A stretch of DNA of 64,000 bases from Arsenophonus sp. aPb (GTDB taxonomy: Bacteria > Pseudomonadota > Gammaproteobacteria > Enterobacterales > Enterobacteriaceae), in the NCBI RefSeq assembly GCF_029873475.1, contig NZ_CP123499.1:2914001-2978000 (forward strand), in the 5' to 3' direction. Below the pieces are notes generated by a model. It saw only the letters and a list, made by a program, of their open reading frames with translations. It was not told the DNA's origin and ran no database searches. Made by a program: the position numbers and the translations under genes. Positions 25,935-36,028 of the stretch are shown one piece after another. Numbering within the stretch: the first letter of the stretch is position 1; every line of letters starts with the position of its first letter.

Positions 25935-27314
25935 ATGCGCGCAGTTTCCACCACCTCCGCAAATAAAAAATTTATTGTTGCCAAGTTTGGCGGTACCAGT
26001 GTCGCTAATTTTGATACCATGTGTAAAAGTGCGGATATCGTTATCACAAATAAAAATGTGCGGATTGTTGTACTTTCAGCTTCAGCAGACATTACCAATC
26101 TATTGCTCAAACTTACTGAAGCGTGTAATGACAATAGACGTAAAGCACTATTAAAACAAATTCGTCAGCGCCAATACTCGATAATTAATTGTCTAGGTAA
26201 CCCCTCTAACATTCAACCAACCATTGATCATTTATTAGCAAGACTCACCAGTTTATCTGAGGTTACAACACAATATCCACTTAGTGCCCGACAGATTGAT
26301 GAAATTGTTAGCTATGGTGAACTGATGTCAAGCTACCTATTTGTTGAAATTCTACGCCAGGATGGCATAAGCGCAACCTGGTTTGATGTTCGTAATATTA
26401 TGAAAACCAACGATAAATTTGGTAAAGCCGAACCTAACCAGCAATTATTAAAACAACTAGCAGATAAATATCTACAACCTAAGCTACAAGAAAGCTTAAT
26501 TGTGACTCAAGGCTTTATTGGCCAAGATGCGGCAGGCCGGACAACAACATTAGGCCGCGGTGGTAGTGATTACACTGCTGCACTAATTGCAGAAGCGCTA
26601 TCCTTTGCCCAGGTTGATATCTGGACGGATGTAGCCGGTATCTATACGACCGATCCGCGTATTGTTGCTAGTGCCAAATCGATTAGGGCTATCACTTTTA
26701 ACGAAGCTGCTGAAATGGCTATATTCGGCGCTAAAATCTTACATCCATCAACATTATTACCCGCTATTCGAGCAGGAATACCCGTCTTTGTTGGCTCAAG
26801 CCAAATGCCAGAAAAAGGGGGCACCTATATCTGTACCAGTACCGAGAAACTACCTCAATTTCGAGCGTTAACGATACGGCGCAAACAGACGCTCCTTACT
26901 TTGCATAGCCTGAAAATGCTCCACGCTCGCGGGTTTCTTGCTGAGGTATTCACGCTATTATCGCAACATCATATTTCTGTTGATCTCATTACTACATCCG
27001 AAGTTAGTATCGCTTTAACCCTGGATACTACCGGCTCTACCTCCTCCAATGGCAACCTATTAACTGAGACTTTAATGACAGAATTAACCAAATTATGCCA
27101 TGTAGATGTTGAGAAAGGATTAGCACTAGTTGCCATTATTGGTAACAACTTATCGCAAATAAATGGTTTGGGAAGTCAAATTTTTAGCGCGCTAGCAACT
27201 TATAATATTCGTATGATCTGTTATGGCGCGAGTAGTCATAATATTTGTCTTCTGGTATCCGATAAAGAAGCAGAGACGATTATTCAAAAACTGCATAAAA
27301 ATCTTTTTGAATAA
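25935..27314 (+). CDS. lysC: Lysine-sensitive aspartokinase III
   Basis: The product is 459 aa from the ATG at 25935 (GGAGA with a 7-nt spacer). The kinase domain starts with IVAKFGGTSVANFDTM and has the TTLGRGGSDYTAALIAEAL and VDIWTDVAGIYTTDPR motifs. The C-terminal ACT part has HARGFLAEVFTLLSQHHISVDLITTSEVSIAL and IRMICYGASSHNICLLV, which in E. coli LysC form the lysine-inhibition site. It makes aspartyl phosphate for lysine, methionine and threonine. The 269 bp between pgi and lysC do not show the conserved lysine-riboswitch core that controls E. coli lysC. Confidence 0.95.
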   Translation: MRAVSTTSANKKFIVAKFGGTSVANFDTMCKSADIVITNKNVRIVVLSASADITNLLLKLTEACNDNRRKALLKQIRQRQYSIINCLGNPSNIQPTIDHLLARLTSLSEVTTQYPLSARQIDEIVSYGELMSSYLFVEILRQDGISATWFDVRNIMKTNDKFGKAEPNQQLLKQLADKYLQPKLQESLIVTQGFIGQDAAGRTTTLGRGGSDYTAALIAEALSFAQVDIWTDVAGIYTTDPRIVASAKSIRAITFNEAAEMAIFGAKILHPSTLLPAIRAGIPVFVGSSQMPEKGGTYICTSTEKLPQFRALTIRRKQTLLTLHSLKMLHARGFLAEVFTLLSQHHISVDLITTSEVSIALTLDTTGSTSSNGNLLTETLMTELTKLCHVDVEKGLALVAIIGNNLSQINGLGSQIFSALATYNIRMICYGASSHNICLLVSDKEAETIIQKLHKNLFE

Positions 27315-27383
27315 CCGAGATATTATCACCGCTTAAAATAACGGATGAAACAGTGAAATTGACTTTTGCCAATGAAAAGTTAC

Positions 27384-28814
27384 TTAGTCATATTTTTCTG
27401 ATAATTTCAAATCTGTTGACTTCACAACTAAATTCGTTTGTAGTTGTTTAAGATTTTCTTTCGCAGTAATATTATTAAGCTTTGCCGCAGTTGCAAACCA
27501 CATAATAGCGCGAAAAATATTTTTCCTTATTCCCTGACCAGTAGCGTATAATACCGCTAAATTATTTTGTGCATCGCTCTCTTGTTTATAAGCAGCAGAT
27601 AAAAACAGTTCACTGGCTTTTTGTGGATTTTTTTCAGTACCTATGCCATATAAATAAAAAAGTCCCAGCTGATTTTTTGCCTGTGGTATTTTTTGTGCCG
27701 CTTTTTGCATTAAGCTAAATGCATTTTTAGGTTGCTTATTAATACCTTGGCCAACTAAATAAAGTTTCGCCAGTCGGTATTGTGCTTCAGCTTCACCACT
27801 ATTTGCCATGATCTGATACAATTCCGCCGCTTTAATAAGATCTTTCTTTATACCAATACCTTTTTCATAATAATAAGCGACTTTCATACTTGCATCAGCA
27901 TAACCAGCATCCGCTAATACCTCATACCACTGCCTAGCTAAAATAGCATTCTGCTCTACTCCATAGCCATGTTGATAAAAATCGGCAAGATGATACTGGG
28001 CATCGATATGTCCTTGCTCTGCCGCTCGCTTATACCAATAAAAAGCCTGATAATTATTTTTTTCTAAATACTCTCCATCATCATAAATAAATCCCATATT
28101 ATATTGAGCAATAGCATCACCGTTATATGCTGCACGCCGATATAATTCAATGGCATAAGCCGGATTTTTTTCGACCCCATAGCCTTTCTCATAAATCTGG
28201 GCTAAATTATTCAATGCGCCTAAATCACCTAAATCTGCACTTTTCTCATACCACTCTCTGGCTTTCTTATAATCTTTACTAACACCAAATCCATTCTGGT
28301 ATAAATATCCCAGAACAAATTGAGCATAAGCATCCTGCTGCAAAGCGGCTTTTTCATACCAATTTTTAGCTTGTTTATAATCTATATCTACCCCTAAACC
28401 GACAGTATACATATAACCTAAACCAGATTGAGCATAAGGATCACCTTTGTTTGCACCTCGCTGCAACCATGTTATGGCAGCTTTATAATCTTTTTTTCTT
28501 TGATTAATCACTCCCATATAATAAAAGGCATCACTATTGCCTTTTTTAATTGCTTTTTCGAACCAAAAATTAGCTTTCCCAATGTCTTCCTGTATATCTT
28601 TGGAGCCATAAAGATAAGTTATTGCAACATTCATTATCGCATTCATGTCACCTTGAGAGGCTTTTTTTAATTGTTGGGCAAACGAGTCGCTTTTCTCTTG
28701 TTCAACGGATTGCGTATTAATTGCTATATTCATGTCAATTTGTGGCAAAACATCACTCTTTGCCAACGAAAAATTTAATAATATCAAGCAAGTTATAAAT
28801 AATTCTTTTTTCAT
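27384..28814 (-). CDS. Exported Sel1-repeat protein
   Basis: The product is 476 aa from the ATG at 28814 (a TTG 11 codons upstream is less likely). A signal peptide (ELFITCLILLNFSLAKS) is followed by about 11 Sel1-like helical repeats of 36 residues with the usual pattern A-QF-LG-LY--G-GV-KD---A--WYEKAA. Examples are AQSGLGYMYTVGLGVDIDYK and AQFVLGYLYQNGFGVSKDYK. Sel1 repeats form a curved protein-binding scaffold. In host-associated bacteria, exported Sel1 proteins often take part in host interaction or in envelope control, but nothing here proves either role. It is convergent with lysC and stands alone. Confidence 0.85.
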   Translation of the reverse strand: MKKELFITCLILLNFSLAKSDVLPQIDMNIAINTQSVEQEKSDSFAQQLKKASQGDMNAIMNVAITYLYGSKDIQEDIGKANFWFEKAIKKGNSDAFYYMGVINQRKKDYKAAITWLQRGANKGDPYAQSGLGYMYTVGLGVDIDYKQAKNWYEKAALQQDAYAQFVLGYLYQNGFGVSKDYKKAREWYEKSADLGDLGALNNLAQIYEKGYGVEKNPAYAIELYRRAAYNGDAIAQYNMGFIYDDGEYLEKNNYQAFYWYKRAAEQGHIDAQYHLADFYQHGYGVEQNAILARQWYEVLADAGYADASMKVAYYYEKGIGIKKDLIKAAELYQIMANSGEAEAQYRLAKLYLVGQGINKQPKNAFSLMQKAAQKIPQAKNQLGLFYLYGIGTEKNPQKASELFLSAAYKQESDAQNNLAVLYATGQGIRKNIFRAIMWFATAAKLNNITAKENLKQLQTNLVVKSTDLKLSEKYD

Positions 28815-29439
28815 TAAGTTCACTATCCAAATATTGATTTGAACCAAAAAGCACGAGGATAAAAACTATATTACAAAACAGAAAATGTTAATAATATTTT
28901 TACATTTTTAAAACAAAATCACACTTGACACAATTGGATTAAATAAATTTTATTCCTATTCACATCCCTTATTTACTAATACTCATTACTATGCCCAAAT
29001 TTACTAAACTATCTACTGGATTTTGGGTGATAAAACTGACTAACTCAATAAAAAAGGAAATTTTTCTTTCCTTCCATTAATTTCGTTTAATTTTCTAAAT
29101 AATTCAAACATTATGCAATCAAATCAGAAATTGATAAGCCACCAACAATTAATAATAATGAGAAAATAGCAAAATATAATCAAAATATTTTGTTTTTATT
29201 ATATGCTAATGTTTTATTTTTTTTAGTTAATATATCTAGCGATTTAAATAGTCTTAATTACATAGTTAAATATATTTAAATCTTAATTAAATTCAATTGT
29301 AATATAATACTACTCTGTTTTACTAAAAGAGTTTTTTATTAGTAAATAATTAGAAAAATTTATTAAAAAAATTCTTAAGATTGGTAGAGCAATTGAAATA
29401 TTAGATCGCTTGAGTTAATCATAATCAATGAAATATAAA
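28815..29439. other. A+T-rich intergenic region
   Basis: About 620 bp without a supported gene. It contains the promoter of the Sel1 gene at its left end and the terminator of the next gene just beyond its right end. Confidence 0.5.
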
Positions 29440-29462
29440 AACCCTCTTTTTATAGAGGGTTA
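29440..29462 (-). terminator. Terminator overlapping the stop codon of the 29450 gene
   Basis: On the minus strand AACCCTCT and AGAGGGTT form an 8-bp perfect stem, followed by TTTTATA. The TAA stop codon lies inside the hairpin loop, so the stem begins in the last codons of the gene. Confidence 0.88.
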
Positions 29463-30346
29463 AGAAATAAATAATTATTTATCCATGATAATATTATAGT
29501 ATTCTGAAAATATGCTTGGATTTTTTTTAACTGATAAGATAAAAAATTTTCTGTTTCATTTCTCATGTTATTAAATTGTAGTTTTAATTTCATAGCTATA
29601 TCTTGTTCTTCTTCATTAGCTGTAAATGATTGCTGCTGGAATTCAGTTAAAGATGAAATTATATTACTAAAATAATCAAAACACTTCATTTTAGCCCTAA
29701 TATAGGTATGCAATAATTCTTTATCTTCAGCTAAGTTATTTAGTATATCTGAAGAAAACTCTGCTATCCCTAAACGTTCTTGATTACCCGCTGTAACACC
29801 AGTAATATCAAATCCTCTTTTTTTTTCATTATTAATAGTCAACTTAACATTATCCTGCATAAATTGCAAAATCTGCTCTTTTCCTACATTACTACCGATA
29901 TCTAAATATTGAGAACCATTAATTAAAGGTATCTTTAATGCATTATGTAATTCAATCATTGGATCAGAAAAAATAGTAAATTTATGGCTAAATAGATTAC
30001 CTACTGAAAAAGTCACTTCATTATTATTAATTATTTCTAACTGAAAATTTACCTTCTTTTCTTTGACAAACTCTATAAAGGCAAAAATCTTCTCATAAAC
30101 GACTCTAGGCGCTGGTATAGAATTATCCCTGTTTGATTGATATAAATCTAATTTTTCTTGTTTAATCTCTTGTTCTATTTTTTCTTGTATTTTTTCATCA
30201 ATAATGCATTGATTATTCAATGAAAACCAATTTTTTAACAATTGTGATAATTCATCATTATTATGCATCAAATCTTGTGATGCTTTATCTATATGTATAG
30301 ATTGAGTATGCAAAAAATTTCTAAAACGGACAGAAAAAATGTTCAT
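29450..30346 (-). CDS. Unknown protein, paralogue of the neighbouring 30647-31537 gene
   Basis: The product is 298 aa from the ATG at 30346, which has AGGA 8 nt upstream; the frame extends to 30481 but only through Ile/Tyr/Lys-rich noise. There is no signal peptide or membrane span. It shares with the next gene the segments SDPMIELHNALKIPL, NQERLGIAEFS and the invariant AKMKCFDYFS, in the same order and at similar spacing. The N-terminal third differs and contains a highly charged stretch (IQEKIEQEIKQEKLD). The C-terminal part looks helical, possibly coiled coil. I do not recognise the family. A soluble effector-like role is one option, given the tandem duplication, lack of Sec signal and A+T-rich context, but there is no direct evidence. 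Confidence 0.7.
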   Translation of the reverse strand: MNIFSVRFRNFLHTQSIHIDKASQDLMHNNDELSQLLKNWFSLNNQCIIDEKIQEKIEQEIKQEKLDLYQSNRDNSIPAPRVVYEKIFAFIEFVKEKKVNFQLEIINNNEVTFSVGNLFSHKFTIFSDPMIELHNALKIPLINGSQYLDIGSNVGKEQILQFMQDNVKLTINNEKKRGFDITGVTAGNQERLGIAEFSSDILNNLAEDKELLHTYIRAKMKCFDYFSNIISSLTEFQQQSFTANEEEQDIAMKLKLQFNNMRNETENFLSYQLKKIQAYFQNTIILSWINNYLFLNPL

Positions 30347-30584
30347 AAATATATCCTTAAAAATAATTTCCATGTAAATAAAAATACTCGGCTTAACTAT
30401 TTTACAGATATAAATAAAATGGTATTTATATTTAAAAACCAATTTTTTATAAAAAAAAATTTCACAGTAATAAATAATCATTAATTATCACTTTGCATGG
30501 ATTTATTTAAAATAAAAATTAATCTGCACGATATGGAGATAATGCTATGTTCAATAACCTGAAATATAAAATAAAATATAAACT
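30347..30584. other. Spacer between the two unknown paralogues
   Basis: About 240 bp, A+T-rich, without a gene. It presumably carries a promoter for the 29450 gene, because the upstream paralogue has its own terminator at 30585-30616. Confidence 0.5.
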
Positions 30585-30616
30585 AAAAAGAACATTCATG
30601 AATGAATGCTCTTTTT
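30585..30616 (-). terminator. Terminator of the 30647-31537 gene
   Basis: AAAGAACATTCAT and ATGAATGCTCTTT form a 13-bp stem with one wobble pair and a 2-nt gap. On the minus strand the stem runs into TTTTTAGTTT. Confidence 0.85.
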
Positions 30617-30646
30617 GGTAAAAAATTCAAATCACTAATATAAATA

Positions 30647-31537
30647 CTATATTTCCTTCATTAGAGTATTACAATGTTCAATAATATTTTCTGTATCTAT
30701 ATTCTTTTGATTAAATAAATTCAATAAGGTTTGCTCGGTATTCTCCCTAACTTTATCAAATTCATCCTTCAAATTTTGTGCCATTTCAAGAGAATTGTGA
30801 CAAGCCAGTTCAGAAAAAATTGATGATAAAGAGGAAGCAGTCGCAGAAAAATAATCAAAACATTTCATTTTTGCCATAATAAAAGAGTGCAAGAACTGCT
30901 TATTTTCCATCAGTTTTTGCCGTACCTCTAAAGAAAATTTAGCGATATCTAAACGTTCTTGATTTTTGTCTTCAATTCCTTGCAGCCTAAAACTTTGCGG
31001 ATCATTATTATCTATAACCAATGCTAATTCTTGCTGCATAAAAGAATGGATCTCTTCTTCTGACATACTATTTTTTGTAGCCAAGTATTCAGAAGAATTT
31101 GTTAAAGGCACTTTCATTGCACAAAATAACTCATACATCGGATCGCCAAACCAAATAGATTCCTTATTCAGTAAATCTTTTACTGATATAGTTATTTGAC
31201 TAAAACCATTATAGGAGTCAAGACTTGACATATCCAAATATGGAGAGAGTTGTATTTTAAAATCATGCCGATGTGTTTCACCTGCCAATGTAGCAAGCCT
31301 AATAAATGCTGATAGTTTAGCATAAACCGTGTCGGTATTATCAATAGATTGTTGATGGGACAAAGTTTGCAAATGTTGCTCAATTTCATCTTTATCAGAC
31401 GGATCACACCATTTCTCCATGGATATAGATAACTTATCAAATTTATTTGCTGTTGCTGATTGTTCTGCTTTATTTTTCGAATTAGCTGTAGAACTAAAAA
31501 AACTTTTAATACCATCAATGATATTTATATTACTCAT
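30647..31537 (-). CDS. Unknown protein, paralogue of the neighbouring 29450-30346 gene
   Basis: The product is 296 aa from the ATG at 31537, with AGAAGA nearby as ribosome site. The first 32 residues are polar and rich in Ser, Asn, Ala and Lys (SSTANSKNKAEQSATANK), without a hydrophobic signal. Such N-termini occur in type III secreted proteins but are not diagnostic. Shared blocks with its neighbour are GDPMYELFCAMKVPL, NQERLDIAKFS, and FLHSFIMAKMKCFDYFS, each in the same order. The two proteins are nearly the same length, so they arose by tandem duplication and have since diverged widely. The C-terminal region appears helical. The family is not recognised and no function is assigned. Confidence 0.7.
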   Translation of the reverse strand: MSNINIIDGIKSFFSSTANSKNKAEQSATANKFDKLSISMEKWCDPSDKDEIEQHLQTLSHQQSIDNTDTVYAKLSAFIRLATLAGETHRHDFKIQLSPYLDMSSLDSYNGFSQITISVKDLLNKESIWFGDPMYELFCAMKVPLTNSSEYLATKNSMSEEEIHSFMQQELALVIDNNDPQSFRLQGIEDKNQERLDIAKFSLEVRQKLMENKQFLHSFIMAKMKCFDYFSATASSLSSIFSELACHNSLEMAQNLKDEFDKVRENTEQTLLNLFNQKNIDTENIIEHCNTLMKEI

Positions 31538-31936
31538 TTACATCTTCTTAGAAATTAATTTCAATAAAATAAAAATACACCATATTTTCCCTAACAAGAA
31601 TAGTAACTTATTAAAATACGAATAATACTAGAAAACGATTATCTAATAATCTGTTCAAGTCTCACTAGTTTAGTAAACAAATTAATTAAATTATTATATT
31701 ACAATCATAAATATCTTATTTTATGTCTGACTAGTATTATTAATCGATTAATGAAAAAATATTTAGCTAATTATTATTCAACAACAATTATATTTAGCTA
31801 AAGAATAGGGTTTTGGAATAAATATAGTCCAGTAAAAAATTTTTGCCTAACAAAAAAATCAACTCCTCCGATGAGAATTTATTCCTATTTCGTTCATAAT
31901 AAATAGAAATTTATTCTAATTGAGAGCGCTAATACT
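31538..31936. other. Divergent intergenic region upstream of iclR
   Basis: About 400 bp, A+T-rich, between the unknown gene (reading left) and iclR (reading right). The only notable element is the candidate IclR operator at 31904-31918. No gene is seen. Confidence 0.5.
31904..31918. promoter_or_regulatory. Candidate IclR operator at iclR
   Basis: TAGAAATTTATTCTA has the same layout as the IclR consensus as I recall it (TGGAAATNATTTCCA), with the outer G/C pair changed to A/T. It ends 18 nt before the iclR start. Autorepression by IclR is known in E. coli; this site is inferred. Confidence 0.4.
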
Positions 31937-32767
31937 ATGAGCAAAATAACAATAAATAACAACAAACGCAAAATTAAAACCTCTAATAATCACTTACCAT
32001 CAGCCTCGCAAGTTCAATCATTAAGTCGAGGTTTGACCCTATTGAAATATATTTCTACCTCGGTAGGTGGGGTATCACTGACTGATCTAGCCATTCAAGC
32101 AGGATTTGCGAACTCAACAACCCATCGCTTATTAGAAACATTGAAACAGCATGGTTTCATACGTCAAATCGGTGAGCTCGGTTTATGGGTCATTGCTGCA
32201 AACGCATTCATTATTGGTAGTGGCTTCCTAAAAAATCGTAATTTCTTAGCGACTGTGCATCCAATCTTGCGGAAATTAATGCAAAAATCTGGTGAAACAG
32301 TAAATCTTGCTATCTTAGATCGGACAAAATATGACGCAGTGATTGTAGATCAAGTGCAATGTAATGCTTTGATGAGAATGTCTGCACCCATTGGCGGCAA
32401 ATTACCTATGCATGCTTCTGGAGCAGGCAAAGCATTATTAGCTGCTTTACCTAAATCACAACGACTTTCTTTACTAGAAAAACAGAAATTACACGCCTAC
32501 ACGCCTTATACGTTAACTTCACCTTCAGCGCTCGAAGAAAATTTTAGCGATATCCGCACAAAAGGATTTTCATATGATAATCAGGAACATGCTTTAGGCC
32601 TACGTTGTATCGGTGCCTGTATTTATGATGAATACCAAGAAGTTTTTGCTGCTGTTTCCATCTCAGGCCCGAGTTCTCGAATTACAAATGATCGCATTAA
32701 CGAATTAGGTAGTACTATTTTACAAGCAGCAAAACAGATCAGTCATGAATATGGTGCTATTCATTAA
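31937..32767 (+). CDS. iclR: Acetate operon repressor IclR
   Basis: The product is 276 aa. The N-terminal winged helix reads VQSLSRGLTLLKYI and SLTDLAIQAGFANSTTHRLL. The C-terminal effector domain carries MRMSAPIGGKLPMHASGAGK and HALGLRCIGACIYDEYQEVF. These closely follow E. coli IclR rather than other IclR-family members. It represses aceBAK and responds to glyoxylate and pyruvate. It faces the aceBAK operon tail to tail, as expected from enterobacterial synteny. Confidence 0.95.
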   Translation: MSKITINNNKRKIKTSNNHLPSASQVQSLSRGLTLLKYISTSVGGVSLTDLAIQAGFANSTTHRLLETLKQHGFIRQIGELGLWVIAANAFIIGSGFLKNRNFLATVHPILRKLMQKSGETVNLAILDRTKYDAVIVDQVQCNALMRMSAPIGGKLPMHASGAGKALLAALPKSQRLSLLEKQKLHAYTPYTLTSPSALEENFSDIRTKGFSYDNQEHALGLRCIGACIYDEYQEVFAAVSISGPSSRITNDRINELGSTILQAAKQISHEYGAIH

Positions 32768-32857
32768 AAATTTCTTAAATTAGCGATTTGTTAATTAATC
32801 TTTAAGAATTAATTAGATATGCTATTTATATTATATATGTAACTATACTTGCTTATA

Positions 32858-34582
32858 TTAAAAGGTGCGTTGACAAAACCTTTGCTTTACTGGATAAGCA
32901 AAAACATCGGCTATATACCCCTGACATATTTTTTCTTGTAAAGATTGCCAATATTCTGTACTAAATAGATCAGCATGGTACATTTCAAAATATTTTCTAA
33001 TAGCTGGATCATTACAAAGAAAATGGCGAAACTCTTCTGGAAATACATCATGTTCAGCAACACTATACCATGGTTCGTCAGCCATCTCTTGCTCCGGATA
33101 AAGCGGCTCTGGTATTTTACGAAAATTCATTTCAGTCATATAGCAAATTTCATCATAATCGTAAAAAACCACTCGTCTATGACGAGTAACACCAAAATTT
33201 TTAAACAACATATCACCTGGAAAAATATTTGCTGCCGCTAATTGTTTGATAGCATTACCATAATCTTCAATGATCCATTTTAATTCCTCACCTCTAACTT
33301 GATCGGTGTAAATATTTAGCGGGATCATCTTTCGTTCCATATAGAGATGACGGATCAAAATCTTATCGCCTAAATCTTGAAGTTTGGAGGGTATTTCACG
33401 CCATAGTTCCGCCATCAATTCTTCACTGATATGTTTTTTAGCGATAACAAAATTTTCAAACTCTTGGGTATCCGCCATTCTACCAACCCGATCATGCTCT
33501 TTAACTATCCGATAGCATGCTCTTACACGCTCCTGCGTAACTTGCTTTGGTGGCAAAAAACGATCTTTAATCACTTTAAAAACTCGTCCAAAAGAAGGGG
33601 AAGTAAAAACTAGCATTACCATCCCTTTGATGCCAGGAGCAATAATAAACTGCTCTTGTGAAAAGTTTATAAAAGCTAGATATTCTCGATAATACTCGGT
33701 TTTTCCATGTTTCTGACAACCTATTGACATATACAATTCGGCAATCGACTTTCCTGGTAAAATATCTCTTAACCAAAAAACCAAAGCAGCAGGAAATGGA
33801 ACATACACCATAAAATAGGAACGGGCAAAACCAAATATAATACTGGCATTGTTATAATTAGTCAGACAAGTATCAACATAAGTACCACCTTGCTCATTAT
33901 TATGAATTGGCAATAAAAATGGATAAACGATTTTGCCAATCATTATTTTACCTACTACCCACGCCGCTTTATTACGATAAAATAATTCATTTGCTATCTC
34001 AAATTTGACGCCAGCTAATTGTTCAGCAGAAAACGTCCTTTTAAGATAGTTAACTATATAATTCACATCTCTTGGTAAATCTTCCCACGCTAGACGGAAT
34101 GGAATATCTATTAAAATATTTTCTATTGTTTTTTTAAGCCCCATATGAATAGAAAAACAGCGGGATAGTGGGCGTGGGGTATCACAAAAACGATTTACTG
34201 GCTGTGAAGTAAAAATAAATAAATTATCAGGTGTCAGATCACAATGCTGAAATAATCGACAATAAACTGAATTAAAAAAACTTTCCGCAATTTCAAAACG
34301 TGGGTAATCTTCTAACAGTCTAATATATCGCTGCTTAATTTCAGCTAATAATTGCTTATTAAATTCAGCGGTTAAATTCATCTGGCCAAGTTGTTTAACA
34401 ACCAGATCAACATGATGATCATAAAGATTAATTCGCTTTTTCATCGCTTCTTGTACACCGTGCCAATCAGCATCCTCAAAACGTTGCTGGGCACTTGATG
34501 TTACTTCCAAAAAACGGCCATACTGCGCATCAAAGCCTTGTAAAATTGTCTCGGCAATTAACTCTGCTGAGCTTAAGGTCAT
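32858..34582 (-). CDS. aceK: Isocitrate dehydrogenase kinase/phosphatase
   Basis: The product is 574 aa from the ATG at 34582 (GAGGG with an 8-nt spacer); the ATG 5 codons up overlaps that site. Similar to E. coli AceK throughout: [74 protein letters not shown] and [15 protein letters not shown]. It switches isocitrate dehydrogenase off by phosphorylation and on again, sending isocitrate into the glyoxylate shunt. It is the last gene of aceBAK. Confidence 0.96.
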   Translation of the reverse strand: MTLSSAELIAETILQGFDAQYGRFLEVTSSAQQRFEDADWHGVQEAMKKRINLYDHHVDLVVKQLGQMNLTAEFNKQLLAEIKQRYIRLLEDYPRFEIAESFFNSVYCRLFQHCDLTPDNLFIFTSQPVNRFCDTPRPLSRCFSIHMGLKKTIENILIDIPFRLAWEDLPRDVNYIVNYLKRTFSAEQLAGVKFEIANELFYRNKAAWVVGKIMIGKIVYPFLLPIHNNEQGGTYVDTCLTNYNNASIIFGFARSYFMVYVPFPAALVFWLRDILPGKSIAELYMSIGCQKHGKTEYYREYLAFINFSQEQFIIAPGIKGMVMLVFTSPSFGRVFKVIKDRFLPPKQVTQERVRACYRIVKEHDRVGRMADTQEFENFVIAKKHISEELMAELWREIPSKLQDLGDKILIRHLYMERKMIPLNIYTDQVRGEELKWIIEDYGNAIKQLAAANIFPGDMLFKNFGVTRHRRVVFYDYDEICYMTEMNFRKIPEPLYPEQEMADEPWYSVAEHDVFPEEFRHFLCNDPAIRKYFEMYHADLFSTEYWQSLQEKICQGYIADVFAYPVKQRFCQRTF

Positions 34583-34658
34583 AAATAGCGCCCTCATTTC
34601 GACAAATTAAGCTTTATTAGCATCAAATCCATCAGGCAAAGTAACATAAGCAGTATGT

Positions 34659-35972
34659 TTAAAACTGCTGTTCTTCAGTTGAGCCGGTCAGTGCCGTAAC
34701 AGAAGAAGTTCCACCTTGAATAATAGTTGTTACTTTATCAAAATAACCCGTGCCAACTTCCTGTTGATGGGAAGAAAACGAATAACCCTGCTTAGCTGCA
34801 GCAAACTCCTTTTCCTGAATTTTTTCAACATAATGTCTCATTCCTTCACCTTTAGCATATGCATAAGCTAAATCAAACATGTTAAACCACATACTATGAA
34901 TACCAGCCAAGGTTATAAATTGAAATTTATATCCCATTTCAGATAATTTTTTTTGAAAACAGGCAATGGTTTTATCGTCTAAGTTTTTCTTCCAATTGAA
35001 AGATGGAGAACAATTATAAGCCAACAACTTATTAGGATATTTAGTATGAATAGCTTCGGCAAATATTTTAGCTGCATCTAAATCCGGGGTTGATGTCTCA
35101 CACCAAATCAAATCAGCATAAGGCGCATATGCTAAGCCACGACTAATGGCTTGTTCAATCCCTGCCTGAGTACGAAAAAATCCCTCTTGTGTCCGCTGCT
35201 CATTAATGATGAATTTTTCATCATAGGGATCGCTATTTGAGGTCAGTAAATCTGCCGCTTCAGCATCGGTACGAGCAATCAAAACGGTTGGAATGCCACA
35301 AACATCAGCCGCCAAACGTGCTGCAATTAACTTTTGAATAGCTTCTTGTGTCGGCACCAATACCTTGCCACCCATATGGCCGCATTTTTTGGCAGCAGCG
35401 AGCTGATCTTCAAAATGCACAGCCGCAGCGCCTGCCTCAATTAATGCTTTCATAAGTTCAAAAGCATTCAATATGCCACCAAAACCCGCCTCCGCATCAG
35501 CAATAATTGGTAGAAAAAAATCAATATATTTAGCATCACCTGGATTTATATTATTTGCCCATTGAATTTGATCGGCTCGACGAAAGCTATTATTAATCCG
35601 CTTGACAACTTCAGGAACTGAATCAACAGGATAAAGTGATTGATCTGGATACATATTCGCAGCAGTATTGGCATCGGCTGCGACTTGCCAACCTGATAAG
35701 TAAACTGCCTCTATACCAGCCTTGGCTTGCTGCAACGCCTGACCACCTGTTAATGCACCTAGCGCATTAACATAATCTTTTTTTGATTTACCATTAATTA
35801 GTTGCCAAAACTTATCAGCACCATTGCGCGCGAATAAATAATCGGGATTTATTGAACCACGTAATTTGACAACATCTTCTGCACTATAAGTGCGAATAAT
35901 TCCTCTCCAACGCGGAGAAGAGCGCCATTCTTCCTCCAGTTGAGCAATCTGTTGAGATCTGGTCGTTACCAT
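34659..35972 (-). CDS. aceA: Isocitrate lyase
   Basis: The product is 437 aa, the usual length of the enterobacterial enzyme. The active-site loop [16 protein letters not shown] with the catalytic Cys is intact, as are the DAEAGFGG and [15 protein letters not shown] motifs. A strong GAGGGGAG ribosome site precedes the ATG. It splits isocitrate into glyoxylate and succinate. It lies between aceB and aceK in one operon (56 nt after aceB). Confidence 0.97.
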   Translation of the reverse strand: MVTTRSQQIAQLEEEWRSSPRWRGIIRTYSAEDVVKLRGSINPDYLFARNGADKFWQLINGKSKKDYVNALGALTGGQALQQAKAGIEAVYLSGWQVAADANTAANMYPDQSLYPVDSVPEVVKRINNSFRRADQIQWANNINPGDAKYIDFFLPIIADAEAGFGGILNAFELMKALIEAGAAAVHFEDQLAAAKKCGHMGGKVLVPTQEAIQKLIAARLAADVCGIPTVLIARTDAEAADLLTSNSDPYDEKFIINEQRTQEGFFRTQAGIEQAISRGLAYAPYADLIWCETSTPDLDAAKIFAEAIHTKYPNKLLAYNCSPSFNWKKNLDDKTIACFQKKLSEMGYKFQFITLAGIHSMWFNMFDLAYAYAKGEGMRHYVEKIQEKEFAAAKQGYSFSSHQQEVGTGYFDKVTTIIQGGTSSVTALTGSTEEQQF

Positions 35973-36028
35973 TTTTATCTCCCCTCACACGAGTTAATTA
36001 GATATTAAATAGCTAAAATATTTTTCTT

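Noticed and set aside
29450..30481. Longer version of the unknown gene starting at 30481
   Set aside because: The extra 45 residues are Ile/Tyr/Lys/Phe noise; the ATG at 30346 has a ribosome site and gives a length equal to the paralogue.
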